Source: Streptomyces albofaciens JCM 4342 (lineage in GTDB: Bacteria; Actinomycetota; Actinomycetes; Streptomycetales; Streptomycetaceae). Taken from it: DNA of 64,000 nucleotides. Below are positions 18,520 through 27,003 of this stretch, piece by piece. How positions within the stretch are numbered: the stretch's first letter is position 1; the number at the start of each line of letters is the position of its first letter. The notes beneath the pieces were generated by a model. The model was not told the origin of the DNA. It saw only the letters and a program-made list of their open reading frames with translations, and made no database searches. A program made the translations under genes and the position numbers. The DNA lies in contig NZ_PDCM01000001.1 of NCBI RefSeq assembly GCF_008634025.1, positions 4,062,501 to 4,126,500 on the forward strand, in the 5' to 3' direction.

Positions 18520-19965
18520 TCAGCCCACGGGCGCGTGACCGGCCGGTTCCCCGGCCAGCTCGGCGGTCAGCCGGGCGAACGCGTCGTGCGCGCGCCCGTC
18601 CGGGACGGCGTCGCGGTCCCAGGCCATCCGTACGAGCAGGTCCGTGCCGTACGAGACGGAGACCGCGAACGGCGCCTGGAGCGGCCGCCCGTCGATGTGG
18701 ACCTCCCGTCCCGCCACGCCGCCCAGCCGCAGCGGTGGCCGACGGTGCAGGTCCTCGAAGGTCAGCAGGCCGTCCAGCCGTCCCGACCAGGGTACGGCGG
18801 CCGACCGGGCCGCGCGGACCACCTCGTCGAACGGGGTGTCGGCGTGGTCGAGATCGTCCCACCAGGTGGTGGTCAGGTCGTCCGGGGCGCCGGGGGCGGC
18901 CGGGTGGACCACGGTGTTCAGGAAGCAGCCGAGGACATCGGGCGCCGCCGCGGGCCGGCCGCCCCAGGGGTAGCCGAGCAAGGGCGTACGGTCCGGCGCT
19001 TCCGTACCCGCCAGAGCCCGCGCGGCGCTGCCGCACGCCCCGAGCAGGACGGGGAAGGCCGTTGCCCGCCCGTCGTCGGCACGGATCGGCAGGCGCGTCC
19101 GGAGGGCACCGGTGGGGCGGGGCTGTTGCGTGGTGCTGGTGCTGGTGCTGGTGCTGGTGCTGGTGCTGGTGCTGGTGCCGGTGCCGGTGCCGGGAGCCGA
19201 CGTGGCGCCCGTCGACGCCGAGGCGGGGGCGATCCGCCGCGCCCAGTACGCGAGCGATTCCGGCCGCGACGCGCGCTTCTCGGCGTCCAGTTGCAGGTGG
19301 ACGGCCTCGCGATAGCCGGCCGCTTCCTCGGCGGCACGGTGCGGCGGTACGTCACCGGGGCCGAGCCGGCGCTCGTACGCCTCGGCGAGGTCCGCGGAGA
19401 TCCGGCCGAGCGACTGCTCGTCGCACACGGCGTGGTCCAGGGCGAGGGCGAGGATCTCGACGGCTCCGGCGGCGCTGGGCAGGGGAACGCCGCCGCCCTG
19501 CGGGTCGAGTGCGCCGTGCGCGTCGGCCAGGAACAGCCGGAAGGGCGGGCCCTCGGCGCCCCACTCCAGAAGTGTGCGGCGCAGGGCGGCCGTCGCGCTC
19601 TCGCCGGGGCGCGGAACGACACGCTCCACCTGGGCCGTGGGGGCGCCGAGCCGCTGTACGGGCGCCCCGCGGAGCACGTCGGGCCGCATACGGAGCGCCG
19701 GGTGCACGGCGGCCAGGTGACCGGCGGCGGCGCGCAGCCGCTCCACGTTGACCGTGCCGCGCGGGAACGCGAAGAACAGCGGGACGACGTCGGGCCGTCC
19801 GCCGGGCGCCAGTCGGCGGGCGAGCAGGAACCGCCGCTGGGCGCCGGTGACGGGCAGCAGCCCGGCCGGGTCGCCCACGCCGGCGGCGGCCTTCTCGTAA
19901 CGGGCGAGGTACTGCTCCGTGATGCTGGTGCCGGTACCGATGCCGGGTGTCGTGCTGGGGTCCAC
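18520..19965 (-). CDS. stand-alone condensation-domain protein
   Basis: A 481-aa protein with the fold of an NRPS condensation domain and nothing else. The catalytic motif is degenerate: LDHAVCDEQS stands for HHxxxDG, keeping the second His and the Asp but losing the first His and the Gly. The N-terminal LLPVTGAQRRFLLARRL matches C-domain motif 1. Between the two lobes is a low-complexity insert of Gly-Thr and Ser-Thr dipeptides (about residues 258-279), encoded by ten 6-bp units. The GTG at 19965 has GGGAGG five bases upstream. It is the first enzyme gene of the NRPS set; it could start the chain, add an acyl group, or couple a trans-loaded carrier. Confidence 0.82.
   Translation of the reverse strand: MDPSTTPGIGTGTSITEQYLARYEKAAAGVGDPAGLLPVTGAQRRFLLARRLAPGGRPDVVPLFFAFPRGTVNVERLRAAAGHLAAVHPALRMRPDVLRGAPVQRLGAPTAQVERVVPRPGESATAALRRTLLEWGAEGPPFRLFLADAHGALDPQGGGVPLPSAAGAVEILALALDHAVCDEQSLGRISADLAEAYERRLGPGDVPPHRAAEEAAGYREAVHLQLDAEKRASRPESLAYWARRIAPASASTGATSAPGTGTGTSTSTSTSTSTSTSTTQQPRPTGALRTRLPIRADDGRATAFPVLLGACGSAARALAGTEAPDRTPLLGYPWGGRPAAAPDVLGCFLNTVVHPAAPGAPDDLTTTWWDDLDHADTPFDEVVRAARSAAVPWSGRLDGLLTFEDLHRRPPLRLGGVAGREVHIDGRPLQAPFAVSVSYGTDLLVRMAWDRDAVPDGRAHDAFARLTAELAGEPAGHAPVG
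19132..19191. repeat. 6-bp microsatellite inside the condensation gene
   Basis: Seven GGTGCT units (19132-19173) are followed by three GGTGCC units (19174-19191). On the coding (minus) strand they read as alternating Thr with Ser or Gly. Because the unit is 6 bp, gain or loss of units keeps the frame and changes only the linker length. Confidence 0.95.
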
Positions 19966-20061
19966 GTTGACCTCCCTTGCGCCGCCGGGGACGGGGCGTC
20001 GCGATGAAGACGTTCGAGCAGTGCTGCGTACGGTGGATCACTTACGGGCGCGCGCTCACGC

Positions 20062-20103
20062 ATCGCGGTCCTGGTGGAGCGTGCGCGCGCCACGGACCGC
20101 GAT
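20062..20103. terminator. hairpin between MFS and NRPS genes
   Basis: ATCGCGGTCC (20062-20071) pairs with GGACCGCGAT (20094-20103) around a 22-base GC-rich loop, in the 228-bp gap between the MFS gene and the first NRPS gene. It could be a weak terminator or attenuator that separates exporter and NRPS expression. No other feature seen in that gap apart from the ribosome site. Confidence 0.4.
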
Positions 20104-20193
20104 CACGGGCGCTACCGGTGATCGGAGATTTTCCGGAGGGGCGGGGTGGGCCGGACCGAGCGGAAGCTCAGCTTCCCGGCCCCTGAACCGGGA

Positions 20194-21522
20194 TCAGACG
20201 GCGGCTCCGGGCGCATCAGCTGCCTCGGGAGCCGGCCCGGAGGCCGCTTCGTCCGCCGCCGCGGGCACCGCCTCGGGAAGATCCCGCAGTTTCCGTAGCG
20301 GAGACAGCAGCAGCGGCAGGGGCACGAGCAGGAACCCGGCCGCGCACACCCACACGGCGGCCCGCGAACCGGCCGCTTCCGCGACGGCGCCGCCGGCCAG
20401 CGCGCCGAGCGGCATGGTCCCCCAGACCATGAACCGCAGGGTGGCGTTCATCCGGCCCAACAGGGCATCGGGGCACAGCAGTTGCCGGAAGCTCACCTGG
20501 GCGACGTTGTAGACGACGGCGCCGAAGAACACGGCGCCGGAGCCCAGCGCGAACCATCCGGCGGCCGCGCCGTGGCCGGACAGCGGCCACAGCAGGGCGA
20601 ACGGCCCGGTGGCCACGGGGGCGAGCCAGATGATGCGGGCCTGCCCCAGCCGCCGCGCGACCGGCCCGGCGCACAGCGCCCCGGCCAGCCCGCCGACGGC
20701 CGACGCGGACAGCATCAGGCCGAGCACGCCGGGCGGCAGCCCCAGCTCCCGCGTCAGGAACACGGTCTGTACCGCGACGAGCATCGCCGAGAAGAAGTTC
20801 GCCACTCCGGTCGTCAGCGCGATCATGCGCAGCACGGGGTGCCGCAGCACGAAGGCCAGGCCCTCCTTCACCTGGGCGCCCAGCGACCCGCCCGCGGCCG
20901 CCTCCGGCTCCGGTTCCCGGACGCGGATGCCGCGCAGGAACAGGGCGGAGGCGAGATATCCGGCCGCGTTGGCCAGCACGGCGACCGGCGGACCGAGCAG
21001 CTGGACGATGCCGCCGCCGAGCCCGGGCCCGGCCACCTGCGCGGCCGAGCGCGCCGTCTCCAGCGCCCCGTTGCCCGCCACCAGCCGCGGGCCGGGCAGC
21101 ACCCGCGGCAGATAGCTCTGGTGGGCGACGTCGAAGAACACGGTGGCGACGCCGGTGACGAAGGCCACCACGTACAGCTGCGCCATCGTCAGGACCTGGC
21201 ACAGCGCCGCGAGCGGCACACTGCCCATCGCCACCGCGCGCACCACATCCGTACGGATCAGCAGCGGCAGCCGCCGGACCCGGTCCACCCAGGCGCCCGC
21301 CGGCAGGCCGATGAGCAGGAACGCGGCGGTCTCGGCCGCGGTGAGCAGGCCCACTTCGAAGGCTGAGGCGCGCAGTCCGACGACGGCCACCAGGGGCAGG
21401 GCCACCAGGGCGACCTGGGTACCTGCCTGGCTGGCCGCGGCCCCGGCGAGCAGCAGCCGGAAGTCGCGATGGCGGAGGAGCCCGTCGCCGGCGCCGCGGC
21501 CGGAGGCTCGTGAGGTGGTCAC
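20194..21522 (-). CDS. MFS transporter, probable peptide exporter
   Basis: Membrane protein of 442 aa with about 12 hydrophobic helices and a polar loop near the middle (RVREPEPEAAAG). The pattern LLRHRDFRLLLAG, ASQAGTQVALVALPLV and PAGAWVDRVRRLPLL is that of the MFS_3 group, which includes the siderophore exporter EntS. It lies on the same strand just upstream of the NRPS genes, so export of the NRPS product is the natural guess. The start is a GTG at 21522 with no obvious ribosome site; the transcript may be leaderless. The C-terminus is an Ala/Pro/Glu-rich tail. Confidence 0.88.
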   Translation of the reverse strand: MTTSRASGRGAGDGLLRHRDFRLLLAGAAASQAGTQVALVALPLVAVVGLRASAFEVGLLTAAETAAFLLIGLPAGAWVDRVRRLPLLIRTDVVRAVAMGSVPLAALCQVLTMAQLYVVAFVTGVATVFFDVAHQSYLPRVLPGPRLVAGNGALETARSAAQVAGPGLGGGIVQLLGPPVAVLANAAGYLASALFLRGIRVREPEPEAAAGGSLGAQVKEGLAFVLRHPVLRMIALTTGVANFFSAMLVAVQTVFLTRELGLPPGVLGLMLSASAVGGLAGALCAGPVARRLGQARIIWLAPVATGPFALLWPLSGHGAAAGWFALGSGAVFFGAVVYNVAQVSFRQLLCPDALLGRMNATLRFMVWGTMPLGALAGGAVAEAAGSRAAVWVCAAGFLLVPLPLLLSPLRKLRDLPEAVPAAADEAASGPAPEAADAPGAAV

Positions 21523-21788
21523 ATGGCTGACATTTGGTGATGAAGAGGGGGCGGGTCAAAACGACCGTAGGTTTTCCGGACAGCTTCCTCCGCATTCCGG
21601 ACGCCGTGAGCAAGTTTTGTCGTAAACCGTCCGTTCTCTCCGGTCCACCCACTCATGAGGTGACCTGCTACGCCCTCACCGAATGTTCACCGCGCGACCA
21701 TATTTTCGGCCGTCGAGTGAATGTCTGATTAGCGTGGCCGGGTGCGTTCGGGATCCGTAAGGACGGCTGACGTGCGACGCGGAATGTG

Positions 21789-22493
21789 TTACGGGCCGTG
21801 AAGCCGGGGTCGCGCGGAGTTCCGGGGTGCGGGGTCACGGTCCCGGCGGTCCGGCTCCAGGGCACGGGGACCCGCTGCCGTGCCCTGGAGGCCGCGTCCC
21901 CGACGGCCCGTACCAGGACGTACCGCCATTCCCCTCCGGCACCGGTCCAGGTAGTCCGTGATCTCCTCGTCGTCCCACCCGCCCGCCTCCCGCAGCCCCG
22001 ACCGCAAGTGCGCCAGATAGGCGTCGGCCGGCCGGGTGCGCCGGACCTCGTCCACGCGCCACGGTGCGGTGAAGGTGAGCAACGGCAGCCCCTCCAAGGT
22101 GCCCGGGTGCACCAGCGTCTCGTAGCGGCCGGGCCCGAGCCGTGCCCGGCCCCGCTCCAGCACCTCGGACAGGTCCAGGTCGCCCGCCGGGGCCCGGTAC
22201 ATCTCCTGTGCCGCGATGTCGGAGAACTGGCCGCGCGTCACCAGATGGGCGCGGGCCCACACCTCGCCGGGCCCGTCCGGGTCGTAGAACGCGATGCCGC
22301 CCGACCAGTTCGGCGACTCCAGCGCGAAGTACATGGTGCCCGGCAGCACGACCGGTACGGACCGGGCCGGCGGCCGGGGGTCGCGGCACCCCGGGCAGGC
22401 CCGCAGACCGCCCGGCGGACGCCCGCCCGTCAGATAGTGCCGCAGCCGGGCGGCATGCATGTTGGAGCCGTAGGACACGTACCAGACGTGCAC
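21789..22493 (-). CDS. gamma-glutamylcyclotransferase-like protein
   Basis: 234 aa starting HVWYVSYGSNM; the YGSN motif is the substrate-binding signature of the gamma-glutamylcyclotransferase-like fold. A CPGCRDPRPP segment follows, suggesting a metal- or disulfide-linked pair of Cys. The likely end of the folded part is near residue 190 (EEITDYLDRCRR); the last 40 residues are Arg/Gly/Pro-rich and may be a read-through tail after loss of an earlier stop. The GTG start is preceded by GGGGAGGAG at good spacing. Cellular role unknown. The 266 bp between this gene's end and the MFS start (21523-21788) are comparatively AT-rich and probably hold the promoter for the MFS/NRPS genes. Confidence 0.7.
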   Translation of the reverse strand: MHVWYVSYGSNMHAARLRHYLTGGRPPGGLRACPGCRDPRPPARSVPVVLPGTMYFALESPNWSGGIAFYDPDGPGEVWARAHLVTRGQFSDIAAQEMYRAPAGDLDLSEVLERGRARLGPGRYETLVHPGTLEGLPLLTFTAPWRVDEVRRTRPADAYLAHLRSGLREAGGWDDEEITDYLDRCRRGMAVRPGTGRRGRGLQGTAAGPRALEPDRRDRDPAPRNSARPRLHGP

Positions 22494-22789
22494 CGTCTCC
22501 TCCCCTCACCCATGGGCCCGGGACAAGCCGCGCAACCTTCCCGACCCGCATCAACCGACCAAGACGCGTGACCCGGACGATCCGTGCGCCATGCCGCACC
22601 TCAGGGCAAAAGCCGAGTCGTACGCCATGGTGCGCCCGCCGCTACCGCAGATCGCCGAACGAATCCTGCGGTTTGGTAAAGAAAAGGCTGTGAGGCCTGT
22701 TCAGAGGGGGGTGCGAGCAGACAGGATCCCCGTGCAGCTCTGTGATCACCGCCGCCGTCGCGCGGCGCTTTATGCAGGGGGACCCCCAC

Positions 22790-24379
22790 ATGAGAAGAAC
22801 AGCAGCGCTCGGCGCTGCCGGCACCCTGGTGACCGGCACGCTCATAGCCGGAGCCATCGCCGCCACGCCCGCCAGCGCGGGCCAGCAGCACCACCGCGGG
22901 TCGGCCGAGGACCGCGGCGTGCAGATCGCCGCCGACCGCGCGGCCGAGAAGGGCATCGACTGGCAGGCCTGTCCGGCCGACTGGGGCCTGAAGGCTCCCA
23001 TCCAGTGCGGTTACGTCACCGTCCCGATCGACTACGCCAAGCCCAACGGCCCCACCATCAAGATCGCCGTGGACCGCGTCGGCAACACCGGCAGCAAGAA
23101 GGAGCGCCAGGGCTCCCTCCTCTACAACCCCGGTGGCCCCGGCGGTTCGGGCATGAAGTTCCCGACCCGCGTCACCGGCAAGAACCCGCTGTACGCCAAG
23201 TTGGCCAAGGCCTACGACTTCGTCGGGTTCGACCCGCGCGGCGTCGGCCACTCCGCCCCGATCTCCTGCGCCGACCCGCAGGAGTTCGCCAAGGCGCCCA
23301 AGGCCGACCCGGTGCCGGACAGCGAGGCCGACAAGCGCGCCCAGCGCAAGCTGGCCAAGGAGTACGCGCTCGGCTGCAAGGAGCGCAGCGGCGCCCTCCT
23401 GCGCCACATGACGACGCCGAACACCGCCCGCGACCTGGACGTGATCCGCGCCGCCCTGGGCGAGAAGAAGCTCAACTACCTCGGCGTCTCCTACGGCACC
23501 TACCTCGGCGCCGTGTACGCGACGCTCTTCCCGGACCACGTCCGCCGGATGCTGGTCGACTCCGTCGTCAACCCCTCGCGGGACAGCATCTGGTACCAGG
23601 CCAACCTGGACCAGGACGTCGCCTTCGAGACGCGCTGGGGCGACTGGAAGAAGTGGGTCGCCAAGAACGACGCCGTCTACCACATCGGCAACACCGAGGC
23701 CAAGGTCCAGGCGAAGTGGGAGCAGCTGCGCGCCACCGCCAAGAAGAACCCGATCGGTGGTGTGGTCGGCCCGGCCGAGCTGACCAACTTCTTCCAGAAG
23801 GCGCCCTACTACGACTCCTCCTGGGCCCCGACCGCCCAGGCGTGGAGCGCGTACCTGTCGGGTGACGAGAAGCCGCTGATCCAGGGCGCCGGCCCGGACA
23901 TGAGCGACATCGCGGGCAACATCGCCTCCGAGAACAGCAACGCGGTCTACACGGCCGTCGAGTGCAACGACGCCAAGTGGCCCACCAGCTGGCGCAAGTG
24001 GGACCGGGACAACACCCGTGTCCACCAGAAGGCCCCGTTCATGACCTGGGCCAACGCCTGGATGAACCTGCCCTGTGCCACCTGGCCGGAGAAGCAGCTG
24101 ACCCCGGTCGAGGTCAAGACCGGCAAGGGCCTGCCCAGCGTGCTCATCGTGCAGAGCACCCGCGACGCGGCCACCCCGTTCGAGGGCGCCGTCGAGCTGC
24201 ACAAGCGCCTCAAGGGCTCGCGCCTGATCGTCGAGAAGGACGCCGGTTCGCACGGTGTCACCAGCCTGGTCAACCCCTGCATCAACAACCGGGTCGACAC
24301 CTACTTCCTGACCGGGAAGACCGACGCCAAGGACGTGACGTGCGCCCCGCACGCCACTCCGCAGCCGAGCAAGGCGTAA
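22790..24379 (+). CDS. secreted tripeptidyl aminopeptidase
   Basis: Exported alpha/beta-hydrolase peptidase of 529 aa. The N-terminus is a signal peptide (MRR, a hydrophobic stretch, then ATPASA/G). GSLLYNPGGPGGSGMKF forms the oxyanion region, GVSYGTYLGAVYA holds the nucleophilic Ser, and the Asp and His are in the C-terminal third (STRDAATPF and GSHGVTSLVN). This is the arrangement of Streptomyces Tap/Slp mycelium-associated peptidases that remove tripeptides from protein N-termini. The ATG at 22790 was chosen for its AGGGGGA ribosome site and signal peptide. The 296 bp upstream are non-coding. Confidence 0.92.
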   Translation: MRRTAALGAAGTLVTGTLIAGAIAATPASAGQQHHRGSAEDRGVQIAADRAAEKGIDWQACPADWGLKAPIQCGYVTVPIDYAKPNGPTIKIAVDRVGNTGSKKERQGSLLYNPGGPGGSGMKFPTRVTGKNPLYAKLAKAYDFVGFDPRGVGHSAPISCADPQEFAKAPKADPVPDSEADKRAQRKLAKEYALGCKERSGALLRHMTTPNTARDLDVIRAALGEKKLNYLGVSYGTYLGAVYATLFPDHVRRMLVDSVVNPSRDSIWYQANLDQDVAFETRWGDWKKWVAKNDAVYHIGNTEAKVQAKWEQLRATAKKNPIGGVVGPAELTNFFQKAPYYDSSWAPTAQAWSAYLSGDEKPLIQGAGPDMSDIAGNIASENSNAVYTAVECNDAKWPTSWRKWDRDNTRVHQKAPFMTWANAWMNLPCATWPEKQLTPVEVKTGKGLPSVLIVQSTRDAATPFEGAVELHKRLKGSRLIVEKDAGSHGVTSLVNPCINNRVDTYFLTGKTDAKDVTCAPHATPQPSKA

Positions 24380-24418
24380 CCGGAAGCCGCACCGCGGCAT
24401 GACCGGCACTCACGGCAT

Positions 24419-24473
24419 ACCGGGCCCCGCGCCCCTGCTACCGGCTGCGGCCGGAGAGGGCGCGGGGCCCGGT
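24419..24473. terminator. strong hairpin terminator after the peptidase
   Basis: A perfect 16-bp stem (24419-24434 with 24458-24473, core CGGGCCCCGCGCCC) and a 23-base loop lie 40 bases after the peptidase stop. No gene is seen from 24474 to 24853; the AT-rich stretch around 24730-24760 probably carries the promoter of the next protease gene. Confidence 0.8.
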
Positions 24474-24853
24474 GCCGTCCGGGGGCACCGGAACGGCTTC
24501 GCCGCATACGGGCTGAGCGCTCCGTCCACGTCCACCGACAACACTGGTCGCAACACAGGTCACACCAGAGCAGAACAACCCGATACGGCTCATACGGCTT
24601 CGCGGCATTACGGCTTCTTCCGTCTCGGCTCTCGAAACGGCAGGACAACCTCGGCCCGCCTCTTCATGAACACCGGCCTTTTCCGGGGCCGGGGGTTCGG
24701 CCGCCCCTCTCACCTCCCGGAAATGCTCGAACGTGAGTTCTTTTATTGCTATATGCTCCCGCTGTCACCACGCGACCACTTCTGTCCCCGCCCTGACGCA
24801 GCACGGTGCCGGGACGTGAGGTGAGTCGGTCACGTCATCGAGCTGGGGGGCCA

Positions 24854-26179
24854 GTGAAGAGACCCATGAAGACCGCTTTGACGCTGGGCACGGCGGGAAT
24901 CGCGCTGTTCGCCACCATGGCGCCCACGGCCCACGCCGCCCCCGCTTCATCGCATCCGCGCTACACCGAGGCCCACATAGCCGCGATGGCGCCGGAGAAG
25001 CAGGAGAAGCTGCTCGCGCCCCTGCGCGCGATAGCCGACGCGGCCGACCGCGTCGGCTCGGGCAGCCAGGCGGACATCTACGCGGGCGTACGCATCGACG
25101 CTCCCCGGGACACCGTCCACGTCTATCTGACCGACCCGTCCCGGGCCGCGAAGTTCATCAAGGCCATGTCGGCCGTCGACCGCCGGGTGGACACCGGCCG
25201 CATCACCATCGCGAAAGCCGGCCACACCCGGCAGGCGATGCACGAAGTCCGTGACCGGCTGCTCGCCCAGGAAAAGGCCGGCGAACTGCCCTACAAAATC
25301 CACACGGTGGCGGTCGCGGCCGACGCGTCGTCGCTGGAAGTGGCGGTGGACAAGCCCGATGTGGCGGCCAAGACGTCGGCCGCCGCGCGACGGAACCCCG
25401 ACGCGCGCGGCCTCGCACCGGCGAACGACGTCCCGGTGGCCTTCAAGCAGGGGCAGCGCATTTCCCCCGCCGCCCGGACCTGGGCCGATGTGCGGTGGAA
25501 GGACGGCACGCCGTTCATAGCCGGTGACGTCCTCACCGACGGTTCGCAGTACTGCTCGGCCGGACTCCCGGCCGTGCGCAAGAGCGACAACAAGCCGGTC
25601 ATGGTGACCGCCGCCCACTGCTTCTCCAACGGCTCGAAGATATACACCGGGGCGGGGGCCACCCCCGCCTTCGGCAAGTTCTACGACGGGCTGAACGGCC
25701 GGCTCGGCAATTACGTCGGTACGGTCAACGGCGTATCGACCAACTGGGACGCCGAACAGCTCGTCGGCACCGACAACAACGCCGATGTGAGCGAGACGAC
25801 CGGCTACAAGCCCGTCACCGGCGTCGCCTATTCGCACAACGGCGACTTCGTCTGCCAGAACGGTGCCGCGTCCTTCTTCATGAAGCAGGAAACCATCTGC
25901 GGCATCAAGGTCGTCAACGACGACATCACCTACACCCTGGACACCGGCTGGAAGGTCCGGGGCGTCGAGGGAACCCGGCTGCCCGGCAACCGCTGGACGG
26001 TGGCGCACGGAGACAGCGGCTCGATGGTCTACACGGCGAACGGCTCCGCACGCCAGGCGCGCGGCATCGTCTCGGCGCTGGCCGGCCCGTACGAAACCAA
26101 CGGCGGCAGCTACATGTACTGGACCGAGGCGACGGACATCTTCAACCACTTCGGCCTGAAGCTCAATCCGAAGACGTAG
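24854..26179 (+). CDS. secreted S1-family serine protease
   Basis: Exported chymotrypsin-like protein of about 441 aa. A signal peptide ending in TAHAAPA is followed by a prosegment of about 190 residues rich in Lys and Ala, then the protease domain. Catalytic His is in VTAAHCFSNG and Ser in HGDSGSMVYT; the Asp is probably in NTNWDAEQL-like sequence before it. Cys pairs (SQYCS with AAHC, and VCQNG with TICG) would form disulfides. The GTG at 24854 follows GGGGGG; an ATG at 24866 is possible. The large N-terminal region and moderate similarity to streptogrisins suggest a divergent family member; specificity unknown. Confidence 0.85.
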   Translation: MKRPMKTALTLGTAGIALFATMAPTAHAAPASSHPRYTEAHIAAMAPEKQEKLLAPLRAIADAADRVGSGSQADIYAGVRIDAPRDTVHVYLTDPSRAAKFIKAMSAVDRRVDTGRITIAKAGHTRQAMHEVRDRLLAQEKAGELPYKIHTVAVAADASSLEVAVDKPDVAAKTSAAARRNPDARGLAPANDVPVAFKQGQRISPAARTWADVRWKDGTPFIAGDVLTDGSQYCSAGLPAVRKSDNKPVMVTAAHCFSNGSKIYTGAGATPAFGKFYDGLNGRLGNYVGTVNGVSTNWDAEQLVGTDNNADVSETTGYKPVTGVAYSHNGDFVCQNGAASFFMKQETICGIKVVNDDITYTLDTGWKVRGVEGTRLPGNRWTVAHGDSGSMVYTANGSARQARGIVSALAGPYETNGGSYMYWTEATDIFNHFGLKLNPKT

Positions 26180-26205
26180 GCGCGGTTGGCGGTCGGGTCG
26201 AAGCC

Positions 26206-26241
26206 GACGCCAATGCCGGTACCGACGCCAATGCCGGTACC
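26206..26241. repeat. tandem 18-bp repeat, two copies
   Basis: GACGCCAATGCCGGTACC occurs twice head to tail, followed by a partial third copy (GATGCCGACGCC), directly between the protease stop and the terminator hairpin. No coding role seen. Confidence 0.9.
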
Positions 26242-26262
26242 GATGCCGACGCCGCAGGACGA

Positions 26263-26303
26263 ACCGCTCCCGCTTGGCTGGGTTGTGGCCGGGCGGGAGC
26301 GGT
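26263..26303. terminator. hairpin terminator after the S1 protease
   Basis: ACCGCTCCCGC (26263-26273) pairs perfectly with GCGGGAGCGGT (26293-26303) over a 19-base loop. Confidence 0.7.
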
Positions 26304-26352
26304 GTGCATCTGGCGCTCCTTTCCCCGTCGGCCCCCTCTGTCCGCTCCCGGC

Positions 26353-26653
26353 TCAGGCCCGTCTGATCCTGGTGCGCGTTATGTGATCGCCGCTGGTGAT
26401 GAGGGGGCCGTCGGCGAGGAAATGCGCCGGAGTCGGTCCGCCCGACGGAAAATCGTCCGTCCGACAGTGCGCATGTACGGTCTGCCGCCACTGGGCCCGG
26501 GCTGCTGGGCCGTCCGGCCGCAACGGCCCCAGGCTGAGGTCATCGGGGGTACGCCTGGACCGGGTCGGCGGGATTGTCGGCGGTGCCGGTTCCCAGGGCG
26601 ACTCGCAGGAATTCGGCCGCGGACTCGCCGAACACCAGATGCAGGATTTCCAT
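26353..26653 (-). pseudogene. frameshifted DUF1835-type protein relic
   Basis: Reading from the ATG at 26653 gives MEILHLVFGESAAEFLRVAL and on to VQAYPR, then a stop. If one C is dropped from the run of five at the stop, the frame continues as YPDDLSLGPLRPDGPAARAQW, the exact kind of sequence (GESAA near the start, DDLSxGP after about 35 residues) that marks DUF1835/DUF3658 proteins. The second frame runs to 26353 and stops after about 100 residues in total, far short of the family's length. So this is a one-base insertion plus truncation, or a sequencing error in a C-run followed by an independent truncation. Confidence 0.65.
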
Positions 26654-27003
26654 GTTCCCAGCGTGCCTGATGGTGCGAAGACCGGTCCAGTATGACCTGG
26701 AATGCGCAGAAGTGCTTCACCCTGCCCACCGGATTGCGTCCACGACCACAGCACACGCCACCGGCGCCCAAAAACTGTCGGCGAACACCTGAAGGACACT
26801 GAAACGGCTCTGTACCGTTGTCCGATCAGAAATCAACTTCCCAAAACCAACTCCTCAAGCCAAACACCCGCTCGTTGTGCGAGTACAGCCCATGGCGTAC
26901 AGACAGCACCCACCCGCTTTCTTCTCCCGCTCCGCAGGCCTTTCCGGGCGCACACGTGGAAGACTGGCAAGCCGAAGCACCGAATGCGGGATGTGAGGCG
27001 TCC

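Noticed and set aside
26206..26241. Insertion-site or attachment-site repeats
   Set aside because: The 18-bp copies are adjacent tandem repeats with no integrase or tRNA gene nearby.
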